Positions 1 through 8,139 are shown, numbered from the stretch's first letter. The stretch: DNA of 32,515 nucleotides from JBAXEO01 sp964541375 (GCA_964541375.1 CAZIPT010000021.1:1-32515); one strand, 5' to 3'. A program made the numbers and translations. Notes: generated by a model from the letters alone, not told the origin.

Positions 1-1
1 C

Positions 2-1051
2 ACTTCGCCCGGGCACCCCGTGCTCCTGGATCGCGTCCTGGAAGGCGCCATGGAAGTCGACGTGGATGCGGTCTGTGATGGGGTCGACGTCTACGTTGGC
101 GGCGTGATGGAGCACATCGAGGAAGCCGGCATCCACTCGGGCGACTCCGCCTGCTCTATCCCGCCGTTCACGCTCACCGAGAGCATCGTGAGCCAGATCC
201 GGGAACACGCCCGCAACCTTGCGCTTCGCCTGGGCGTGCGTGGGCTGATGAACGTGCAGTTCGCGGTGAAAGACCAGCTTGTCTACGTACTCGAGGTCAA
301 CCCGCGGGCTTCTCGGACGGTGCCCTTCGTCTCAAAGGCCACGGGCGTTCCTCTCGCCAAGGTCGCTGCGCGCGTCATGGCGGGCATCCTACTCGCCGAG
401 ATGGACCTGCCCGCCGACGACCGCGAGCCCCAAAGATTCTGCGTCAAGGAAGCGGTCATGCCCTTCGGACGATTCCCCGGTGCCGACTCTGTGCTCGGAC
501 CGGAAATGAAGTCCACCGGCGAGGTAATGGGTGTCGCGGTCGACTTTCCGGCGGCCTACGCCAAGTCTCAGCTGGCCATCGACTACTCGCTGCCGACTTC
601 GGGCACGGCGTTCGTCTCGGTGTGCGACCGCGACAAGCGGCAGATCGTGTCACTGGTCAAGCACCTGCAGATGCTCGGGTTCTCGATCATGTCCACGCGC
701 GGCACGGCCAAGGCACTGAGGGCCGTGGGCATTCCGGTGGCCGAGGTGCTCAAGAAGCATGAGGGCCGGCCCAACGTTATCGACCATATCGCCAATGGCG
801 AGGTGCAGCTGGTCATCAACACGCCATTCGGCCAGGAGACGCGCTCGGACGGCTACCATTTGCGCGCAGCCGCGATCCGTCACGGAATCACCAACATCAC
901 GACGCTTCCTGCTGCTTCAGCCATCGTTCAGGCGATCGAGGCCATCAAGGAAGGCCGGCTCACCGTTCACGCGCTGCAGGATTTCGCCGCGTGGGACGCG
1001 GACGATGCCCTTGCGGCCGAGAATAGCGTCGACCGTCCGGAATCCTCGTGA
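2..1051 (+). CDS. carB: Carbamoyl-phosphate synthase large subunit, C-terminal third (5' truncated)
   Basis: The reading frame is open from the first bases of the window, so this is the last ~349 residues of a protein that is normally about 1,070. It begins inside the second ATP-grasp half, which phosphorylates carbamate. The frame reads through VLLDRVLEGAMEVDVDAV, and the typical CarB block LEVNPRASRTVPFVSKATG follows. The last ~130 residues are the MGS-like allosteric domain (STRGTAKAL, then INTPFG and RSDGYHLRAAAIRHGI), which in known enzymes binds effectors such as UMP or ornithine. CarB with CarA makes carbamoyl phosphate for pyrimidines and arginine. The stop overlaps the pyrK start (GTGA), so the genes are co-transcribed and probably translationally coupled. 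Family assignment is very secure; the true start lies outside the window. Confidence 0.97.
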   Translation, partial: TSPGHPVLLDRVLEGAMEVDVDAVCDGVDVYVGGVMEHIEEAGIHSGDSACSIPPFTLTESIVSQIREHARNLALRLGVRGLMNVQFAVKDQLVYVLEVNPRASRTVPFVSKATGVPLAKVAARVMAGILLAEMDLPADDREPQRFCVKEAVMPFGRFPGADSVLGPEMKSTGEVMGVAVDFPAAYAKSQLAIDYSLPTSGTAFVSVCDRDKRQIVSLVKHLQMLGFSIMSTRGTAKALRAVGIPVAEVLKKHEGRPNVIDHIANGEVQLVINTPFGQETRSDGYHLRAAAIRHGITNITTLPAASAIVQAIEAIKEGRLTVHALQDFAAWDADDALAAENSVDRPESS

Positions 1052-1863
1052 TCGACGCAACCGTCAAGCCCGTCGCCGAGTCGGTCACTGTCGTGGCCAA
1101 CGAACGAGTTGCTGCGGGCGTGGGTCTCATGGTGCTTCGCGCGCCGCGCGTGGCCGCCACCGTGCAGCCCGGCCAGTTCGTTCACCTGCGTCTCGATGCC
1201 CACTCCGAGACCATTCTGCGACGGCCCTTCTCGGTGCACCGCGCCTCGGGCGAGCACATCGAGCTGCTCTACCAAGTGCTGGGCGCCGGCACGCTGCTGA
1301 TGGCCGAGAAGCGCGCCGGCGATACGTCGATGGACGTCGTGGGTCCGCTCGGCCACGGGTGGGCGGTCCCTCATGGCATCGCGCACGCACTCCTCGTCGC
1401 CGGCGGACTCGGCGCGGCCCCGCTCGGCATGCTCGCTGAGGTTCTCGCCGAGAGAGGCGTTGCAGTTTCGGTCGCCCAGGGAGCCCCCGTCGCAGAACGG
1501 CTTGTGGCGCGTGAGCTGTTCGAGCGCGTCGCGCGCGTCGTCGATGTGGCGACAGATGACGGCTCGGCGGGGGAGCACGGCCTCGTAACACTCCCGGTGG
1601 CGCGCCTCCTGGCCGCCGAGCAGTTCGATGTTGCCTACGTCTGCGGTCCCGAAGCGATGCAGCGAGCTGTCGCGCGCATGCTGGGATCGGCGAACGTCCC
1701 GTGTCAGGTCTCGCTCGAGCGGCTGATGGCGTGCGGTATCGGCGCCTGCCTGTCGTGCGTGGTCTCGACGACTGGGGGCCTCAAGCGTGCCTGCGTCGAC
1801 GGCCCGGTCTTCAATGCCGAGGAGGTGGTCTGGGATGCGTCGCAGATACCGCCGAAGCACTAG
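1048..1863 (+). CDS. pyrK: Dihydroorotate dehydrogenase B, electron-transfer subunit
   Basis: 271 residues starting at a GTG that overlaps the carB stop. PyrK passes electrons from the PyrD FMN through FAD and a [2Fe-2S] cluster to NAD+, which marks the class 1B enzyme common in anaerobes and Gram-positive bacteria. Visible motifs are the flavin-binding RRPFS at 58-62, the nucleotide-binding GGLGAAP at 119-125 and a C-terminal cluster motif with Cys229, Cys234, Cys237 and Cys249 (C-x4-C-x2-C-x11-C), the PyrK pattern. It lies directly upstream of pyrD, as expected for subunits of one complex. A 108-base non-coding stretch separates it from the chosen pyrD start, an exception in an otherwise overlapping operon. 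Confidence 0.96.
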   Translation: MIDATVKPVAESVTVVANERVAAGVGLMVLRAPRVAATVQPGQFVHLRLDAHSETILRRPFSVHRASGEHIELLYQVLGAGTLLMAEKRAGDTSMDVVGPLGHGWAVPHGIAHALLVAGGLGAAPLGMLAEVLAERGVAVSVAQGAPVAERLVARELFERVARVVDVATDDGSAGEHGLVTLPVARLLAAEQFDVAYVCGPEAMQRAVARMLGSANVPCQVSLERLMACGIGACLSCVVSTTGGLKRACVDGPVFNAEEVVWDASQIPPKH

Positions 1864-1971
1864 GCCCCCGGTGGCCGTGGGCACCGCCCCGTCGGCTTGT
1901 GTCCCGGCTCTCGGTCAGCGGCCCGGCGATCCGCGTGTCGGCGCGCCAGGGGTGTCGGCAGGTGGTCGGCT

Positions 1972-2898
1972 GTGAGCACCGTCGCTGACATGCGCGTGAT
2001 GGTTGGTTCGCTCGAGCTCCGAAATCCCGTGTTGACGGCCTCAGGGACCTTCGCGTCGGGCCGCGAGTTCGCCGACTTCATCGACCTCACTCGCCTGGGT
2101 GCGATCGTCACCAAGGGGGTGTCGCCGGAACCGTGGGCCGGCAACCCCAGCCCTCGCATCGCTGAGACCGCAAGCGGCATGCTCAACTCGATCGGACTCC
2201 AGAATCCCGGCGTCGAAGTATTCGTGGAAAAGGACCTTGGTTGGCTTGCCGAGAACGCGGCGGACACCCCGGTCGTCGTCAACGTGAGCGGGCACACCGT
2301 CGACGACTACGTGCGGGTCATCTCCAGGCTCGAGAATGAACCGTCGGTTTCAGCGTACGAGGTCAACATCTCGTGCCCGAACGTCGATCAAGGCGGGATG
2401 GCGTTTGGCACGGACTGCGGGACGGCGGCCCAGGTCACGGCGGCGTGCAGGGCCGCGACTGACCGCACGCTAATGGTGAAACTGAGCCCCAATGTCACCG
2501 ACATCACCGCGATCGCACGCGCCGTTGAAGATGCCGGCGCCGACGCCGTGTCCCTCGTGAATACGCTCCTGGGGATGGCGATCGACGCTTCGACCCGCCG
2601 TCCCAAGCTTGCGCGTGCGGTGGGCGGTCTCTCCGGACCCGCCATCAAACCGGTGGCGCTACGAATGGTCTGGCAAGTGGCGAGCGCGGTCAGCATCCCT
2701 GTGATCGGCATGGGCGGCATCCGCGACGGAACCGACGCGGTGGAGTTTCTGCTCGCCGGTGCCACGGCCGTCGCCGTGGGCACCGCCAGCTTCGTAGACC
2801 CGACGGCTGCGATCAGGGTCGTCGATGGCATCGCCGAGTACTGCCATGCGCACGGCGTCGCGCGGGCCGCGGAGCTGATCGGGGCGCTTGAGCTGTGA
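1972..2898 (+). CDS. pyrD: Dihydroorotate dehydrogenase B, catalytic subunit
   Basis: 308 residues from a GTG at 1972, chosen because AGGTGG lies at 1960-1965 with a 6-base gap and because the protein then has the usual class 1 length. The frame stays open upstream to 1897, but that part encodes an Arg/Ala-rich stretch unlike the family. An ATG at 1990 is an alternative start. The enzyme oxidises dihydroorotate to orotate using FMN. Visible family features are NISCPNV with the catalytic-base cysteine, VKLSPNVTDI, and the phosphate/FMN-binding GMGGIRDGTDAVEFLLAGA near the C-terminus. Pairing with PyrK indicates NAD+-linked class 1B chemistry rather than fumarate or quinone use. Its TGA overlaps the GTG of the next small gene. 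Confidence 0.96.
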   Translation: MSTVADMRVMVGSLELRNPVLTASGTFASGREFADFIDLTRLGAIVTKGVSPEPWAGNPSPRIAETASGMLNSIGLQNPGVEVFVEKDLGWLAENAADTPVVVNVSGHTVDDYVRVISRLENEPSVSAYEVNISCPNVDQGGMAFGTDCGTAAQVTAACRAATDRTLMVKLSPNVTDITAIARAVEDAGADAVSLVNTLLGMAIDASTRRPKLARAVGGLSGPAIKPVALRMVWQVASAVSIPVIGMGGIRDGTDAVEFLLAGATAVAVGTASFVDPTAAIRVVDGIAEYCHAHGVARAAELIGALEL

Positions 2899-3113
2899 AG
2901 GAGTTCGTACAGAGGTTCTTCGCCAACATGTCCAAGCCCCCCGAGCCGGGTCCCGAGCTGATTCCTACTCGCTGGCGGATCCCCTTCTTCGTTGGCATCG
3001 CCATCGTCTCACTCGTAGTGCTCCTCCTCCTGGTGCGGTTCGTCGTGGCTCCCGGTATCGCCGCCCAGCAATCCAACACTGACTCCGCTCCGCAGTCCGC
3101 CACATCGAAGTGA
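2895..3113 (+). CDS. Small single-pass membrane protein inside the pyr operon
   Basis: 72 residues. I do not recognise a family. The GTG start overlaps the pyrD stop (GTGA) and the gene ends 15 bases before pyrF, so it sits inside the operon. The N-terminal ~28 residues are soluble and Pro-rich (KPPEPGPE near 14-21). A strongly hydrophobic segment at about 30-52 should be one membrane helix, and the tail of ~20 residues is Ser/Gln/Thr-rich. There is no signal-peptidase site of obvious quality, so an anchored protein is likely. It could help dock the PyrK-PyrD complex at the membrane, but that is speculation from position alone. The precise overlap and the clean hydrophobic block argue that it is a real gene. 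Confidence 0.75.
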   Translation: MKEFVQRFFANMSKPPEPGPELIPTRWRIPFFVGIAIVSLVVLLLLVRFVVAPGIAAQQSNTDSAPQSATSK

Positions 3114-3128
3114 GAGGGGAGCACTGAG

Positions 3129-3848
3129 ATGCCTTCCGAGAACCCCGTCATCGTCGCGCTCGACCTGCCCAAACATGACGCTCTGACACTCGCATCCGTG
3201 CTGCGTGGCCGTGTCCGTTGGGTCAAGGTGGGCATGACGCTCTTCTACGCCGAGGGGCCCGCGATCGTCTCGGCGCTTCAAGACCTCGGGTTCGACATCT
3301 TCCTTGACTTGAAGCTCAACGACATCCCGCATCAGGTGGAGGGTGCTGTCGAAGCGATAACCCGACTGGGCGTGGGGATGTTCACGGTCCACGCGTCCGG
3401 TGGCTCGAAGATGATGTCGGCCGCTGTCAACACGTCGAGGCGCTGTGCCGAGGAGTCTGGTCTCGTTCCACCAGCAGTTCTGGCGGTAACCGTGCTCACG
3501 AGCACCGACGACGACGGCATGTCTGCAGTCGGCGTCCCCGGGACCGCATCCGAGCAGGTGGTTCGACTGGCACGACTCGCGAAGGCCGCCGGTGTCGATG
3601 GAATCGTGTGTTCGCCGCACGAGGCCTCCCGAGTCAGAGAGATCATGGGCGCAGAAGCGTTCATCGTGACTCCTGGCGTGCGGCCGGTCTGGGCTGACGC
3701 TGGAGATCAGGCGCGCATTTCGACTCCGCGGGCGGCCCTGGACGCGGGTGCGAGCCACCTGGTGGTCGGTCGACCCATCACTGCCGCGGTCGATCCCGTG
3801 TCGGCCGTAGACGAGATTCTCAGAGAAGTTGAAGGAGAACAGCGATGA
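3129..3848 (+). CDS. pyrF: Orotidine-5'-phosphate decarboxylase
   Basis: 239 residues, the usual length for the short bacterial form. It decarboxylates OMP to UMP, the last step of de novo pyrimidine synthesis. The N-terminus reads VIVALDLP, and the catalytic D-x-K-x2-D signature is at Asp60, Lys62 and Asp65 within FLDLKLNDIPHQVEGA. The phosphate-binding part is TPGVRP followed by VVGRPIT near the C-terminus. GAGGGGAG lies just upstream of the ATG at 3129. The stop overlaps the pyrE start (ATGA at 3845-3848), consistent with coupling of the two UMP-forming steps that are fused in eukaryotes. Confidence 0.97.
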   Translation: MPSENPVIVALDLPKHDALTLASVLRGRVRWVKVGMTLFYAEGPAIVSALQDLGFDIFLDLKLNDIPHQVEGAVEAITRLGVGMFTVHASGGSKMMSAAVNTSRRCAEESGLVPPAVLAVTVLTSTDDDGMSAVGVPGTASEQVVRLARLAKAAGVDGIVCSPHEASRVREIMGAEAFIVTPGVRPVWADAGDQARISTPRAALDAGASHLVVGRPITAAVDPVSAVDEILREVEGEQR

Positions 3849-4429
3849 CATCACTGTCTGACGAGCAGATTCTTGTGGCACTGACCGAGGCGGACGCGAT
3901 TCGCTCGGGGCACTTTGTGCTCACCAGTGGTCGGCATTCCGGCAGCTACGTGCAGTGTGCGAGGTTCCTTGAGGACCCGGCTTTGACCACTCAGCTGGCT
4001 CAGACCGCCGTTGACCGTCTTCCTGAAGGACTCGTTGTGGACCTCGTGGCGGCTCCGGCCGTTGGAGGGCTGATCATCGGGTTTGCTGTGGCTCAGGCGC
4101 TCGGGGTCAAGTTCATCTTCAGCGAGCGCGAGCAAGGGAAGATGGTATTCCGCCGGGCGTTCGAAGTGCCTCCCGGAGCGAGGGTCTTGGTGGTCGAAGA
4201 CGTAGTAACCACAGGTGGGAGCGTCGCCGAGGTCATTGAGCTGGTTCAAGCCGCCGGCGGAACCGTGGCTGGGGTCGTCTCCATCATCGACCGGGGCGGG
4301 GCGAAGAAGTTCACTTCGCCCTTCTGGCCTCTACTTAAACTTGAGGTTGAGTCTTGGGAGCCTGAAGAGTGTGTCCTTTGCACGGAGAATCTACCCGTCA
4401 CGTCCCCCGGGAGTCGGAGACTGGCGTAG
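3845..4429 (+). CDS. pyrE: Orotate phosphoribosyltransferase
   Basis: 194 residues. It joins orotate to PRPP to give OMP. The PRPP-binding motif VLVVEDVVTTGGS is at 114-126, and the N-terminal SGRHSGSYVQCARF (about 28-41) is the orotate-side region. The C-terminus carries EPEECVLC (Cys176 and Cys179) and a terminal PGSRR, as in the PyrE branch found in many actinobacteria and thermophiles; the role of the cysteine pair is not clear to me. It is the last gene of the visible pyr operon. No convincing terminator follows, but a promoter candidate for mihF begins at 4436. Confidence 0.96.
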   Translation: MTSLSDEQILVALTEADAIRSGHFVLTSGRHSGSYVQCARFLEDPALTTQLAQTAVDRLPEGLVVDLVAAPAVGGLIIGFAVAQALGVKFIFSEREQGKMVFRRAFEVPPGARVLVVEDVVTTGGSVAEVIELVQAAGGTVAGVVSIIDRGGAKKFTSPFWPLLKLEVESWEPEECVLCTENLPVTSPGSRRLA

Positions 4430-4435
4430 TGGTGC

Positions 4436-4464
4436 TTGGCATCGCCGCAGGTCAGGCGTAGCAT
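4436..4464 (+). promoter_or_regulatory. Sigma-70-type promoter upstream of mihF
   Basis: TTGGCA at 4436-4441 and TAGCAT at 4459-4464 are separated by exactly 17 bases, one and two mismatches from the vegetative consensus. Transcription would start near 4471 and leave a ~90-base leader before the mihF ATG, which has a strong GAGGAGGGA ribosome site. It lies between the end of pyrE and mihF, where a separate transcription unit would be expected. Predicted from sequence only. Confidence 0.55.
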
Positions 4465-4560
4465 GGAGCAGCGTTTAGATTGACTGCCGAGCCACAATCG
4501 ACCAAGCTTGAGTGGCAACGCGGTGTCTTTGCGCTCCGCATGTGAGACGAGGAGGGAACC

Positions 4561-4869
4561 ATGGCACTTCCGAACCTGTCCGACGCTGATCGCCGGGCTG
4601 CACTCAAGAAGGCAGCCGAGGCTCGACAGAAGCGAGCCGCGCTTCGCGCCGAGATCAAGAGCGGCAAGGTGTCGTTCGCAGATGTGATGAAGAAGGCCGA
4701 CGATCCGGTTGTTGCTCGGATGAAGGTCTCGACACTTCTGGAGTCACTGCCTGGATTCGGCAAGGCCAAGGCGCACAAGATCATGGCCGAGTTCGAGATA
4801 TCTCCGAGTCGTCGCGTGCAGGGGTTGGGCGCGCGTCAGCGCGAGCACCTCTTCGAGCGTCTCGGGTAG
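4561..4869 (+). CDS. mihF: Actinobacterial integration host factor (mIHF)
   Basis: 102 residues, the standard size for the short actinobacterial mIHF. This nucleoid-associated protein binds and bends DNA and is unrelated to the proteobacterial IHF heterodimer. The start is LSDADRRAALKKAAEARQ, followed by a basic region. The conserved C-terminal block LLESLPGFGKAKAHKIMAE (about 60-78) is the helix-two-turn-helix DNA-binding part. The ATG is preceded by a strong GAGGAGGGA. The order mihF-gmk-rpoZ is characteristic of Actinobacteria and is the best taxonomic marker in the window. A small hairpin (4891-4903) lies between it and gmk. Confidence 0.95.
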   Translation: MALPNLSDADRRAALKKAAEARQKRAALRAEIKSGKVSFADVMKKADDPVVARMKVSTLLESLPGFGKAKAHKIMAEFEISPSRRVQGLGARQREHLFERLG

Positions 4870-4890
4870 TAACGCCGTCTCCGGTTCGCA

Positions 4891-4903
4891 GCTCTTCGAG
4901 AGC
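4891..4903 (+). other. Small hairpin between mihF and gmk
   Basis: GCTCT-TCG-AGAGC forms a perfect 5-bp stem with a 3-base loop in the 55-base gap between mihF and gmk. There is no T-run after it, so it is unlikely to be a full terminator. It could act as a processing or partial attenuation element that lets mihF be expressed above gmk and rpoZ. This is weak evidence. Confidence 0.25.
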
Positions 4904-4924
4904 GGGCCTTCGAGCGGCGCTCCC

Positions 4925-5497
4925 ATGCGCACAGGAAACCTATTCATCGTCTCCGGGCCCTCGGGCGCCGGCAAAGGTACGCTCGTCCGGGAACTGCTCA
5001 GGCGTGTTGACGACGCCTGGGTCTCGGTGTCGGTCGCGACACGAGCCCCCAGGCGCGGCGAGGTCGAGGGCCGGCACTACTTCTTCGTGAGCGATCCCCA
5101 GTTCGATCGCCTCCGCGAAGAGGGCGGGCTGCTCGAGTGGGCAGAGGTCCACGGCAACCGCTATGGAACCCCGCGCGCGGCGGTGGAAGCGCAGGTCGCC
5201 GCTGGCAAACAGGTCATCCTCGAGATTGATCCGCAGGGCGCATTCCAGGTGAAGTCGCTCGTTGAGGACTCGGTTCTCATCTTTGTGATGCCGCCGAGCT
5301 GGGAGGAGCTCCAGCGCCGGCTAAGGGGCAGAGGGAGTGAGTCGAAGACGCAGGTAGAGACGCGTCTGGAGACCGCGAAACGCGAGCTTGAGCTTGTGGG
5401 GGAGTATGATCATGTGGTAATAAACGACGATGTGTCGCGAGCCACCCAAGAGCTCGTGGGCATAATCGACTCGTATGCCAACCGACCGAAAGCCTGA
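4925..5497 (+). CDS. gmk: Guanylate kinase
   Basis: 190 residues. It phosphorylates GMP to GDP with ATP and is essential for GTP and (d)GTP supply. The Walker A loop GPSGAGKGT is at 11-19. The GMP-binding region follows with TRAPRRGEVEGRHYFFVS, and the lid and C-terminal helices include SESKTQVETRLETAKRE and DHVVINDD, all typical of Gmk. The ATG at 4925 has only a poor ribosome site, so translation may rely on readthrough coupling from mihF. rpoZ follows after 6 bases. Confidence 0.97.
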   Translation: MRTGNLFIVSGPSGAGKGTLVRELLRRVDDAWVSVSVATRAPRRGEVEGRHYFFVSDPQFDRLREEGGLLEWAEVHGNRYGTPRAAVEAQVAAGKQVILEIDPQGAFQVKSLVEDSVLIFVMPPSWEELQRRLRGRGSESKTQVETRLETAKRELELVGEYDHVVINDDVSRATQELVGIIDSYANRPKA

Positions 5498-5503
5498 GGT
5501 CTC

Positions 5504-5755
5504 ATGTCTGTCATCAATCCACCGATCGACGATCTTCTCGCCACAGTGGACTCCAAGTACACGCTGTGCATCATCTCGGCCAAGCGCGCTCGCCAGATCA
5601 ACGACATGGTTCACGGCGTGCGCGATCAGGCACTCCTGACGATGCCGACGAGCGAGATCGCCAAGATCACCAGCACCAAGCCGCTCTCTCTCGCACTTGA
5701 GGAGATCGCCAGCGGTGACGTCGCCTACGAGCGCGTCGAGGATAGCTACAAGTAA
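5504..5755 (+). CDS. rpoZ: RNA polymerase omega subunit
   Basis: 83 residues. Omega binds the beta-prime subunit and helps RNA polymerase assembly. The sequence INPPIDDLLATVDSKYTLCIISAKRARQIND is the conserved omega N-terminal core, where the SAKRARQI helix contacts beta-prime. The tail KPLSLALEEIASGDVAYE is the usual actinobacterial ending. GAGGT upstream of the ATG serves as the ribosome site. It sits in the gmk-rpoZ pair that is conserved across most bacteria. Confidence 0.96.
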   Translation: MSVINPPIDDLLATVDSKYTLCIISAKRARQINDMVHGVRDQALLTMPTSEIAKITSTKPLSLALEEIASGDVAYERVEDSYK

Positions 5756-5767
5756 GCGAGGCGCTTC

Positions 5768-7024
5768 TTGTTCGAACGCGCAGCCCTTGTCCGCTATCAC
5801 GAGATCGGCCTCAAAGGCCGCAACCGTGCCCAGTTCGAGCGCCGGCTTCGAGAGAACCTCGGAGCGGCGCTCGTTGGTTTTCCCGTATCCAAGATCGAGC
5901 GGATCGCGTCGCGCGTCGCGGTTCGAGTGACTGACCCGCTGGCCGGAGTGGAGGTCGCCGAGAGGATCGCGCTGATTCCCGGCGTGCAGTCCGTCTCTCC
6001 GGCATTTCGCGTGCCGCGATCCCAGGAAGACATCGAGCGCGCCTCACTGCTCGCAATTCGCGAGGTGGGGTCGTTCTCCACGTTTCGTGTCGAGTCACAC
6101 AGGTCGAATACGGACTATCCCGTACCGAGCATGGAGACGAACCGCATCGTTGGAGCCTACATCCAGCGCGAAACCGGCGCCGGTGTGAACCTCTCGGCGC
6201 CCGACGTGACAGTTCGAATCGACGTGGTTCAAGGCAGCGCCTACGTTTCATCGCGCGAGATCGCCGGCGCCGGAGGATTGCCTGTGGGGATGTCCGGCCG
6301 CATGGTGGCACTGCTCTCGGCGGGCATCGACTCACCCGTCGCCTGCTGGCGCATGATGCGGCGCGGCGGGCTCGTCGTCGGCGTGCACTTCTCGGGTCGA
6401 CCGCAGACCAACGACGCAAGCGAGCGGCTGGTCCTTGAGCTGGGTTCTCGTCTTGCTCTGACCGGGGGGTTGGCGCGCATCTACGTTGTGGCCTTCGGCG
6501 ACCTACAGCGAGAGGTGTCACTCCTCTGCGCGCCGGACCTGCGAATCCTCTTGTACCGTCGGCTGATGCTCGTCATCGCCGAGAGGATAGCTCGCGTCGA
6601 GCGCGCAAAGGCGCTGGTGACAGGGGAGTCGCTCGGACAGGTTGCGTCGCAGACGCTCGACAACATCGCAGCCGTTGACGAGGTGGCGTCGATGCCCGTT
6701 CTGCGCCCCCTCATCGGCAGCGACAAGCTCGAGATCATCGCCGATGCCCGCCGGATCGGCACCTACGAGCTGTCGACAACGCCGCATACCGACTGCTGCA
6801 CGCTCTTCATGCCCAGGACGCCGGAGACCCACGTGCGTATCGCCGACCTGACCGCAGCGTGGGACGCACTGCCTCACGTCCGGATGGTCGACGACGCGCT
6901 GGCGTCGCTGAGTTGGACCGACTTCGGTGGCAGGGGCTACCGGCCCCCAAAGGCGTGGCGCGACGTCCTTGCCGAGAATGGCGCCGAACCGACCCGGGGC
7001 GGGCCCGAGAAGGACTCCCGGTGA
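5768..7024 (+). CDS. thiI: tRNA 4-thiouridine synthase ThiI
   Basis: 418 residues from a TTG start at 5768; no better in-frame start gives the conserved N-terminus LVRYHEIGLKGRN. ThiI adenylates U8 of tRNA and transfers sulfur to make s4U, and in some bacteria also supplies sulfur for thiamine thiazole. A THUMP domain covers about 60-165. The PP-loop SAGIDS is at 184-189, in place of the usual SGGIDS, and GESLGQVASQT at 286-296 is typical. Cys343-Cys344 in TDCCTLFMP correspond to the region of the E. coli Cys344. The C-terminal rhodanese domain of the E. coli enzyme is absent, as in most Gram-positive ThiI, so a cysteine desulfurase must deliver sulfur directly. The stop overlaps the next gene (GTGA). 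Confidence 0.95.
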   Translation: MFERAALVRYHEIGLKGRNRAQFERRLRENLGAALVGFPVSKIERIASRVAVRVTDPLAGVEVAERIALIPGVQSVSPAFRVPRSQEDIERASLLAIREVGSFSTFRVESHRSNTDYPVPSMETNRIVGAYIQRETGAGVNLSAPDVTVRIDVVQGSAYVSSREIAGAGGLPVGMSGRMVALLSAGIDSPVACWRMMRRGGLVVGVHFSGRPQTNDASERLVLELGSRLALTGGLARIYVVAFGDLQREVSLLCAPDLRILLYRRLMLVIAERIARVERAKALVTGESLGQVASQTLDNIAAVDEVASMPVLRPLIGSDKLEIIADARRIGTYELSTTPHTDCCTLFMPRTPETHVRIADLTAAWDALPHVRMVDDALASLSWTDFGGRGYRPPKAWRDVLAENGAEPTRGGPEKDSR

Positions 7025-8139
7025 GCCCGCTGCGCATCCTCGCACTCGAGCCCTACTACGGGGGCAGTCACCGGGCCGTGCTTGACGGCCTGGTCGCGCG
7101 AGTCGACGCGGACTGGACGGTTCTGACGCTGCCCGCCCGCAAGTGGAAGTGGCGAATGCGCGGGGCCGCTATGACCATGGCCACCGAGTCGGCGCGACTC
7201 GCGGCCAGCACCGGTTCCTCTGAAGGTTCGCGCGAGCGGCCCTACGACCTCATCTTCGCGTCCACGTTCCTCAACCTTGCCGAATTTCGGGGCATGCTTG
7301 GATCTGCGTTCTCGGCGGTGCCAGCGATCGTCTACTTCCACGAAAACCAGCTTGAGTATCCCAATCGCCATACCGCTGAGTGGGACCTTCAGTTTCCGCT
7401 GACGAACATCACCAGCGCACTTGCGGCCGATGCATGCGTCTTCAACACGCAGTGGAATCGCAACTCGTTTCTCGACGCGATTCCGGGCTTTCTGAGGGAG
7501 TTTCCTGACCATCACCCTCTTGGCGTCGCCGAGAAGATCCGCGCGAAGACCTCCGTCATCGCACCGCCGTTCGATTCGGAGCCTTTCGATGCCCGACAGC
7601 CCCAGCGGGGTTCGGCGACCAGGATCGTCTGGCCGCACCGCTGGGAGCACGACAAGAACCCCGACGACTTCTTCGCTGCGGTCTCACGCCTTGCCGATGA
7701 GCGGCTCGACTTCGAGGTCGCCGTCGCCGGCCAGGCGTTTCGGGACGTTCCCGACGCGATTCTGTCCGCCGAGCAGACCCTGGGCAGTCGGCTGGTCCAC
7801 CTGGGGCAGCCGGACAGCCGCGACGCATACGCAGCACTGCTCGCAACTTCTGACGTGGCGGTATCGACCGCGGTCAACGAGTTCTTCGGAATCGCCATGA
7901 TCGAGGCGGCGTACGCGGGGTGCCTTCCGTTGGTTCCAAACCGCCTCGCGTACCCAGAGCTCTATCCTGAAGCGTTTCGCTACGGCGACGTAGCCGAGCT
8001 CACGGCCAAGCTCCGAGAGCACATCCGGCGACGCCCAGCGCCAGGTCAGGCCCGAGCCCTGGCGGAGTCGTTCACCTTCGACGCGCTACAGCCAGCGTAC
8101 CAACGGCTGTTTGCGGAGGTTGCCGCGCTGACGCGATAG
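7021..8139 (+). CDS. DUF3524-family glycosyltransferase (tRNA-queuosine alpha-mannosyltransferase-like)
   Basis: 372 residues from the GTG that overlaps the thiI stop. The N-terminus ILALEPYYGGSHRAVLDGL (6-24) followed by DWTVLTLPARKWKWRMRGAAMTMA (about 31-54) is the hallmark of the DUF3524 domain. That domain defines the family of the vertebrate tRNA-queuosine alpha-mannosyltransferase QTMAN/GTDC1, which uses GDP-mannose. The C-terminal half is a GT-B nucleotide-sugar domain with NEFFGIAMIEAAYAGCLPLVPNR-type residues from about 286 (Glu287 and Glu295 probably ligate the nucleotide sugar). No signal peptide or membrane segment is seen, so it should be cytoplasmic. Coupling to thiI supports a tRNA substrate. 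The actual acceptor and sugar in bacteria are not shown by the sequence. Confidence 0.85.
   Translation: MSPLRILALEPYYGGSHRAVLDGLVARVDADWTVLTLPARKWKWRMRGAAMTMATESARLAASTGSSEGSRERPYDLIFASTFLNLAEFRGMLGSAFSAVPAIVYFHENQLEYPNRHTAEWDLQFPLTNITSALAADACVFNTQWNRNSFLDAIPGFLREFPDHHPLGVAEKIRAKTSVIAPPFDSEPFDARQPQRGSATRIVWPHRWEHDKNPDDFFAAVSRLADERLDFEVAVAGQAFRDVPDAILSAEQTLGSRLVHLGQPDSRDAYAALLATSDVAVSTAVNEFFGIAMIEAAYAGCLPLVPNRLAYPELYPEAFRYGDVAELTAKLREHIRRRPAPGQARALAESFTFDALQPAYQRLFAEVAALTR

Noticed and set aside
967..1884. A 305-codon minus-strand open frame opposite pyrK
   Set aside because: Antisense shadow of a GC-rich gene; no family resemblance and no ribosome site.
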